DNA of 20,819 bases from a virus: the IMG/VR virus record IMGVR_UViG_3300034198_006947, positions 1-20,819 of that record. The stretch is one strand, 5' to 3'. The translations under genes were made by a program, and so were the position numbers. The notes under the pieces were generated by a model. That model had not been told where the DNA came from and did not search any database. It saw nothing but the letters and a program-made list of their open reading frames with translations. Positions 20,101-20,819 of the stretch are shown one piece after another (the first letter of the stretch is position 1; each line of letters starts with the position of its first letter).

Positions 20101-20756
20101 TCTGCAAAGACAAAGTTGGTCATTTTGTGGTGTGAAAACAGAGGAATTGACTTCTGTGTTGAACCAGGCTGAGTATAAACTTGCCCATTCAAAGGACCAC
20201 TTTCTGGGTTACCATCAAGAATAGTAAACTGCCAGAAATAGCAACCACCAGTTACGTTGAAAAGAGCACAACGGGGAACATCTTTATCGGCTGGATCAGG
20301 TAGATAAAGAGCACGAATTTGAGTTCTACGAAGATCTGTTCCTACAAGTGAAGTTCCACGAGGGATTGTTGCGCCACCATCACGACCATTGAAACGATAA
20401 AGAATGTTATTTGGGTTACCTAGGTCAAAAATAGCAGGATCATCCCATGTATCAGTAACCGAGTCGTAGTTAAATACAGGAACGTTTGCTGTGTCAAGAT
20501 CACCAGGGCGGTTATCAATATAGTGCGTACCAGGCGCCAGCATGATAGTGAACTGGTCAAACCTATCATTATCAACACCAGGAACATAAGAGTAGCGGGC
20601 TACTTCTAGGAATGCTCTTTGAATAGAAACAAAAGGTCTTAATTGACTATTACCTCTGTTGTCTAATGCGTCACTAGCGTTAAAATCATCAGGCGAAACA
20701 TAGATGTACTTACCAGTTTTGCTTGATAGTAAATTATCTAACCTTGTTAATGGCAT
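8133..20756 (-). CDS. Giant virion structural protein, fibre-like (4207 aa)
   Basis: This single uninterrupted frame encodes a very large structural protein of the kind seen in T4-like cyanophages, probably a long tail-fibre or baseplate-attached component on the virion surface. The N-terminus (residues about 1-85, MPLTRLDNLLSSKTG then YVSPDDFNASDA, PFVSIQRAF, LAPGTHYIDNRPGD) resembles the conserved N-terminus of that family and looks like the start of a beta-helix. Residues about 750-1430 hold four diverged repeats centred on C-(K/M/R)-RD-(I/L)-GY. Residues about 1985-2125 and 3455-3815 carry repeated GDY/GTY-type beta modules. The region from about 2900 to 3380 is rich in Ser, Thr, Asn and Gly, as in fibre shafts. 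The C-terminus ends PANLRGWWLMEL. The start is fixed: an in-frame TGA lies at 20760-20762, and the next Met is about 70 residues in. No catalytic motif was recognised. It heads the gene cluster, directly behind a late promoter. The exact virion location is inferred. Confidence 0.85.
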   Translation of the reverse strand: MPLTRLDNLLSSKTGKYIYVSPDDFNASDALDNRGNSQLRPFVSIQRAFLEVARYSYVPGVDNDRFDQFTIMLAPGTHYIDNRPGDLDTANVPVFNYDSVTDTWDDPAIFDLGNPNNILYRFNGRDGGATIPRGTSLVGTDLRRTQIRALYLPDPADKDVPRCALFNVTGGCYFWQFTILDGNPESGPLNGQVYTQPGSTQKSIPLFSHHKMTNFVFADKEDLSLLYRKISKVFSKYQTAIDDVYTAESGRIQDTWVSSQAYVTNTNVVFGGEAYKAIAGSTNKRPDLEDTYWERLSTISREFDYRIQENRIVGPLADTIQLDELVVTEPSSGLLDVTVRTKINHGFFPGQYVAIANTGLNANLEGVFQVISISPTNPKEFKYRVVTTANAVGLIPGASITPNANATVQAEVDSVESASPYVFNVSIRSTWGICGIWADGRKATGFKSMVIAQYTGVSLQKDDRAFIRYDEFSNTWNQAPLTDAFATTPYHIKGDAYWKDDWRNFHVRASDDSFIQNVSIFAVGFADHFLLESGGDMSITNSNSNFGNTSMHSKGFKGFAFNQDKGGYITDIIPPQTLDSDAQPIKTNYYPVNVQLSKPSTNSNRLYLTGDKANNYLSRPAASINGYRLGARTYINDDKCEKLFVNTTADQTAGETGSTTKTAVVYPQGFKIWSAALDTLSPADLGVGDFNEDGTPNTAADTLSFNLRQDAANLIDANKIFIQSEAFGYILEKYPYLQTVSYVNPNITFESGRYRDARNLILSNRQEIIDYAYNQMLVAFPTFTPPSADKCKRDLGYIVDALAADLYDGGNAHMIEATKAYFDVDGNPISDGLVGEVTQSVFAFNRARDWAKKAISNLLGNTSLVPVTSLTSSGTTITATTSSAHNLTIGQEINVGGATQDEYNVYKTVVLATGFTPTQFKYQVAVAPGITTATGAFYCSTVTIDPENTNDPAGRYKDASKLVTSNRQEIIDGAFAEIAVQYTEAGWGTNWVVPGDTVTTNLSRYFDAYRLVQKNKQIIIETAYATVVASPPVPAPADLLNKCKRDIGYFVDAVSLDLLLGSVSSSNGNKYTRKFLQQYFNTAGNTLITNGLAGEVSQSNTAFNKARDAMNAAITNTLAALVGLVTSSPAGGTWQDGSTGTKTVYTDLTISPGPANYGGGGGNIANNNAAACADVRSAVTSLTLLVTSSLTTGNITALVAESNGLSEGAGELKCMRDIGYIVDSIAQDLYWGGNEFTVGAIREYFGNNGSTSSGSLNGEIVQSVIAFDAARTMVKKAVTNQLYAKNLLLSAGPATAGGPGGNIAVSTSGNAASCVDVQSTVDSLFATIINTLNAGTLSSLPPIDNGDWDCANVRNTIDTLFAILTTSLTTSSILALPASNPGPWSTVSESSKCRRDIGYIVEAITADLRLGGNENIINAAESYFTGTGQQTLSGTLASNGVITGLTSTANLLVGMALTKTSGVGAFGVNPTILSIGGSNTITVTQTSGSVTAGAISFVANQLDYIERERVETLDAYDYVRNLAISSMRNHNTYVNGTATGNSPIITVPSTSGLVVGMKVRSVTTIPANTGSLNVLATNYNDELEEILNGRVVPKASNYTTSIPSTAYIMEIGDGNNGLAVNQIKLGSKGSRFDSGVTVNASGSLGTNTPVKFFFQLEEGVWANAVEPTVDNSVIQDYNYTATNGECSSVVENINTFFTTFNTVINNGIGSVAKKISNLNTGSFAKRATLFTLTDTSAGAAPTDPHHLETGTPVRLVPRAKDGVDVDKRLIRLPKGFDTNTVYYVIASGRKTDPYDYSNTTRFDGTTAGSFQNLMLASSAENAATGIYIYSSETQSIDENVVIDVYQYVLDVKYDLNQYTTRRGDGTTLVSEEPHVFDKPNSSWNRDDNQKFQAIFFKPIGNGSLPTGISSAREYYARYVNKSNLPVNCQFEVYDTLTEAIAGATPLTFPAFGGSFYTFSSKKRSPLRFAPEAGAALSYDETRLYVNDKTVFAIGNYVKVDQEFFFVTGISTTGADHLVVTRASLGTYPVNHSVGATVIKWNYGSTATTTTLTETVDLVETILDFTSVTNFAAGDYVRITNNQNALTEVVKIVSIEGTQVIVLRAQLGTVVQQQLGVVTATKLALAAASPSVTTTLTEGYPRLLTAAESGNYAGGTWYIATDTTRPNTILERIRRDDFATKDKTPDTWFERIEDTRSKEDRVYRIRYVIPNYLKSVRDPLRGFVIKSRNDQTRRLLPQKILVKPTGSGANIAELSIPNQGAAVSGKSPNREYLGYTTSDHGPNFSSLYDPYNPETLSEIDQTPKYRTRITTDSKVTFYVQSARKVFTNNTEYLELTVFNVGIEEQGYKEKLFTTVKIDAPQGGTGTFVANIANLPAGNTSNIVTWNGNSKGTARVHAYFNYENQNYMILKDITVTSSLNYDANIPTVFTQGSVTSTLIAPPNEGRSDLDNYLYVIEGANVYTMTPGDTFQAENGNYTIASVKDTEDFGNTFYIYDIDEIRRRIYGQQDGIYYLTCLRGDIRPFPTGAGVGENFRNFKFSQPVSRLYPEFYKNDPEWYKQLDASAIDPPATVSAADNYIHGLVTVNESKSSVTREGVLDLVMDSGSKKYTFTGNNAIQAQSGGASAGSEARKIPICGDSLYPTERKLYVELRRPSIARSGNHTFEYLGFGPGNYSTGFPARQEVVLSDVQDFYAQAKRENGGIVFYTGLNSNGDLYIGNRKINAITGEETFLESALLVESSDEGDSIGNFVTTFDGPVTFNDVVSFLAPLNKGANQWTSPIYMDVGTIVPTTGFDAPPAIQIKANIATNDDSSLRINPATTRPTGDIILTDNRLQVAVVDFNTRGLQDYSIRTALNQVTPDQLNVFGALSGSTTQVVGFGSKYALKTGDILLKGEQVGLTGSIAWVYGNNFETVTPAYKYQIQGFGAGNNTIRITWAIIPSTTSRYTNSQVGIKSANYQVKITGTFQNSANGGLTSKVLGAWSIVGATFSDTNTYVDIQLNTYVDVGNYDISAATEPTVIISVSNVAWKEVGVIGAESIRTNTDDIGNYKVGINTVARAAHTAYKNGFVESGATDPRANFDVVGTTFISGKILATSPNNFIANPTLAARTFINQDNALLVGGDSANPTNGSVFRISTTNGGRVGINTTNAQLNGAADAGIYNVALAVIGNSTISGSVRVETDLAINGGDITTTVTTADFNIFNQNTFVGSITNNSGIITTTGLNLANYAAAINIGTSRTSDQYITVGGQSTNSNIKIGNNTAVTSSNVSKVNIGGAFNNNESNSFVSFDSKLTRVGGDLALSYLRGLGSSLKITVPTGSTLDAFNEATVLNLANNASTITFGGQGGNTKVRNALTVDASLSVNGNTILNGGLSSFDFNGNRAQLGTPALALTGQAASPIDKPVDLVTIVNGTVGNATYFVNQVDTAGAGAWGGAAFQSSIPVYSLPALTGNNYYLPLDVAPTYAEGDFLLIDTVVLGGRHPEIVRIPTGGLVRTGTAPYYIIVERQPLGTFAPTRADHPDLTYVRKINIALDSTWVTNNLTATTGTALVSLSEFGGQLGVGDYIILQRNSAGTVGEFVKIASSATTNSRKFRITDGGSPALTVFEVDSLNGNTTIGSPSLANSGNLSIYGSITLQGGCGNGSTTTDRALKFRNELYETVNINTCSGDVTFGSQYATVFVIGGFFGTTPANHTTSTPVYVYRNDPFARQQNGPLTTIVGSVNTGTWDIPVQSISGFSVGDLVLISTGTAVGGGGALINPAEIIKITSAPYTSGGIGYLPTIYNATYPVQTYPNGGRAQETTSKQSFAAGATVVKINKDFRTTTLGEAVPATGRTAVELPNTLSSKIRIKLVNGDLVAEKLDNAYLIRIDNEFFYPDSKSGAVDPAFAVRMPKSYRDPVSLQLTNFFGGGKLTINDDLQIQSGSLRILGSDGYTPIFVVANDDGHPGDGSLNDPYTGRVGMYFNGNINNYGKLSIYDSICQEYGTCTDKLTFDVDNTTGSLNMGQKLYIEGKVLAVADNSLPLLHIDNIGSAGVGGATGPRDFIMYQDGAIDAFGIKQYFTSNGGRRWTYVAQSLTGLGQTQTNPLQPNNNYIINCSSGSNTVLYLPDYATTGDIIRFIEVSGNLQFNTNLVIRALKISNVATAIQGDITGSKINAGAQAPLAVAWDSGELIVQTRNASFGLLFVGQSDAPGDPLASEIPANLRGWWLMEL
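8139..8142 (-). promoter_or_regulatory. Ribosome binding site GGAG deciding the start at 8130
   Basis: GGAG lies 8 nt upstream of the ATG at 8128-8130, inside the last codons of the giant gene. It favours this ATG over the in-frame TTG at 8152-8154 for the 515-residue collar protein. Confidence 0.7.
16480..16584 (-). repeat. Giant-protein repeat copy 4, shortened (CRRDIGYIVEA type)
   Basis: This copy carries CRRDIGYIVEAITADL, GGNENII and ESYFTG, then departs from the pattern: the GEV-Q-S...AF-ARD half is replaced by a Gly/Thr/Ser-rich segment. A degenerate half copy may resume at VETLDAYDYVRNLAISS, about 16190-16240. Confidence 0.65.
16915..17121 (-). repeat. Giant-protein repeat copy 3 (CMRDIGYIVDS type)
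   Basis: This copy carries CMRDIGYIVDSIAQDL, GGN, a YF motif, GEIVQSVIAFDAAR and VKKAVTNQ. It follows a segment with CADVRSAVTSL that itself recurs in variant form (CVDVQSTVDSL, CANVRNTIDTL) between copies 3 and 4. Confidence 0.8.
17410..17633 (-). repeat. Giant-protein repeat copy 2 (CKRDIGYFVDA type)
   Basis: This copy carries CKRDIGYFVDAVSLDLL, a YF motif, GEVSQSNTAFNKARD and AAITN, in the same order as copy 1. Two NRQEIID-like segments (SNRQEIIDGAF and KNKQIIIETAY) precede it. Confidence 0.8.
18190..18390 (-). repeat. Giant-protein repeat copy 1 (CKRDLGYIVDA type)
   Basis: This copy encodes residues about 790-855 of the giant protein. It starts CKRDLGYIVDALAADL, continues GGN, a YF motif and GEVTQSVFAFNRARD, and ends AKKAISN. 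A linked helix-like segment (ARNLILSNRQEIID) precedes it. The three later copies are aligned by the same landmarks. Confidence 0.8.
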
Positions 20757-20793
20757 CCTTCAGTAACCCGTAGTATGGAGATTTCTTCTGAGT

Positions 20794-20801
20794 TATTTAT
20801 A
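20794..20801 (-). promoter_or_regulatory. T4-type late promoter TATAAATA
   Basis: Read on the minus strand, this is an exact match to the T4 late promoter core TATAAATA, which is recognised in T4 by the host RNA polymerase with gp55 and gp33. It lies 37 nt upstream of the giant gene's ATG, directly after the T-run of an upstream terminator, so it should start a new late transcript with a leader of about 25-30 nt that covers the whole gene cluster. Confidence 0.75.
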
Positions 20802-20802
20802 C

Positions 20803-20819
20803 AAAAAAACCCGAGGCGA
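20803..20819 (-). terminator. 3' arm and T-run of an upstream terminator (partial)
   Basis: The minus strand reads TCGCCTCGGG followed by seven T. This looks like the closing arm and U-tract of a rho-independent terminator for a minus-strand gene lying beyond the right edge. The opening arm is outside the window, so the hairpin cannot be confirmed here. The late promoter of the giant gene begins one base after the T-run. Confidence 0.5.

Overview
The window looks like part of the late structural-gene cluster of a T4-like cyanophage (a myovirus infecting marine Synechococcus or Prochlorococcus). This rests on three things: the T4-type late promoter TATAAATA, the A+T-rich tightly packed genes, and the protein families seen, namely a giant fibre-like virion protein, tandem tail-collar proteins and a tail-assembly-chaperone-type protein. 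Phage type and host are inferred from family recognition, not from a database search. No lysogeny, defence, tRNA or metabolic genes are visible.

All six genes lie on the minus strand and are read from right to left. At the right edge is the 3' arm of a terminator belonging to a gene outside the window, followed directly by the late promoter. Next come a 4207-residue giant structural protein (20756-8133), three consecutive collar-type tip or adhesin proteins (515, 470 and 1261 residues; 8130-1378), a 302-residue protein with a tail-assembly-chaperone-type segment (1343-435) and a 126-residue protein of unknown function (438-58). A half-palindrome near the left edge may be part of a terminator. 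Spacing is minimal: 2 nt between genes 1 and 2, TAATG overlap between 2 and 3, 7 nt between 3 and 4, 34 nt between 4 and 5, and ATGA overlap between 5 and 6. No gene-free stretch exceeds about 65 nt.

Together the genes read as a host-recognition module. The giant protein would form a long or multidomain fibre or baseplate-associated structure. The three collar proteins, which share a collar domain, HxH metal-binding-type motifs and a common C-terminal ending, would form receptor-binding tips. The chaperone-type gene would help fibres fold or assemble. The largest collar protein is the most unusual: its collar domain is split by an insertion, and it carries a long polyglycine-rich adhesin region, apparently one such domain nested in another, plus a reelin/sialidase-like jelly-roll near its C-terminus.
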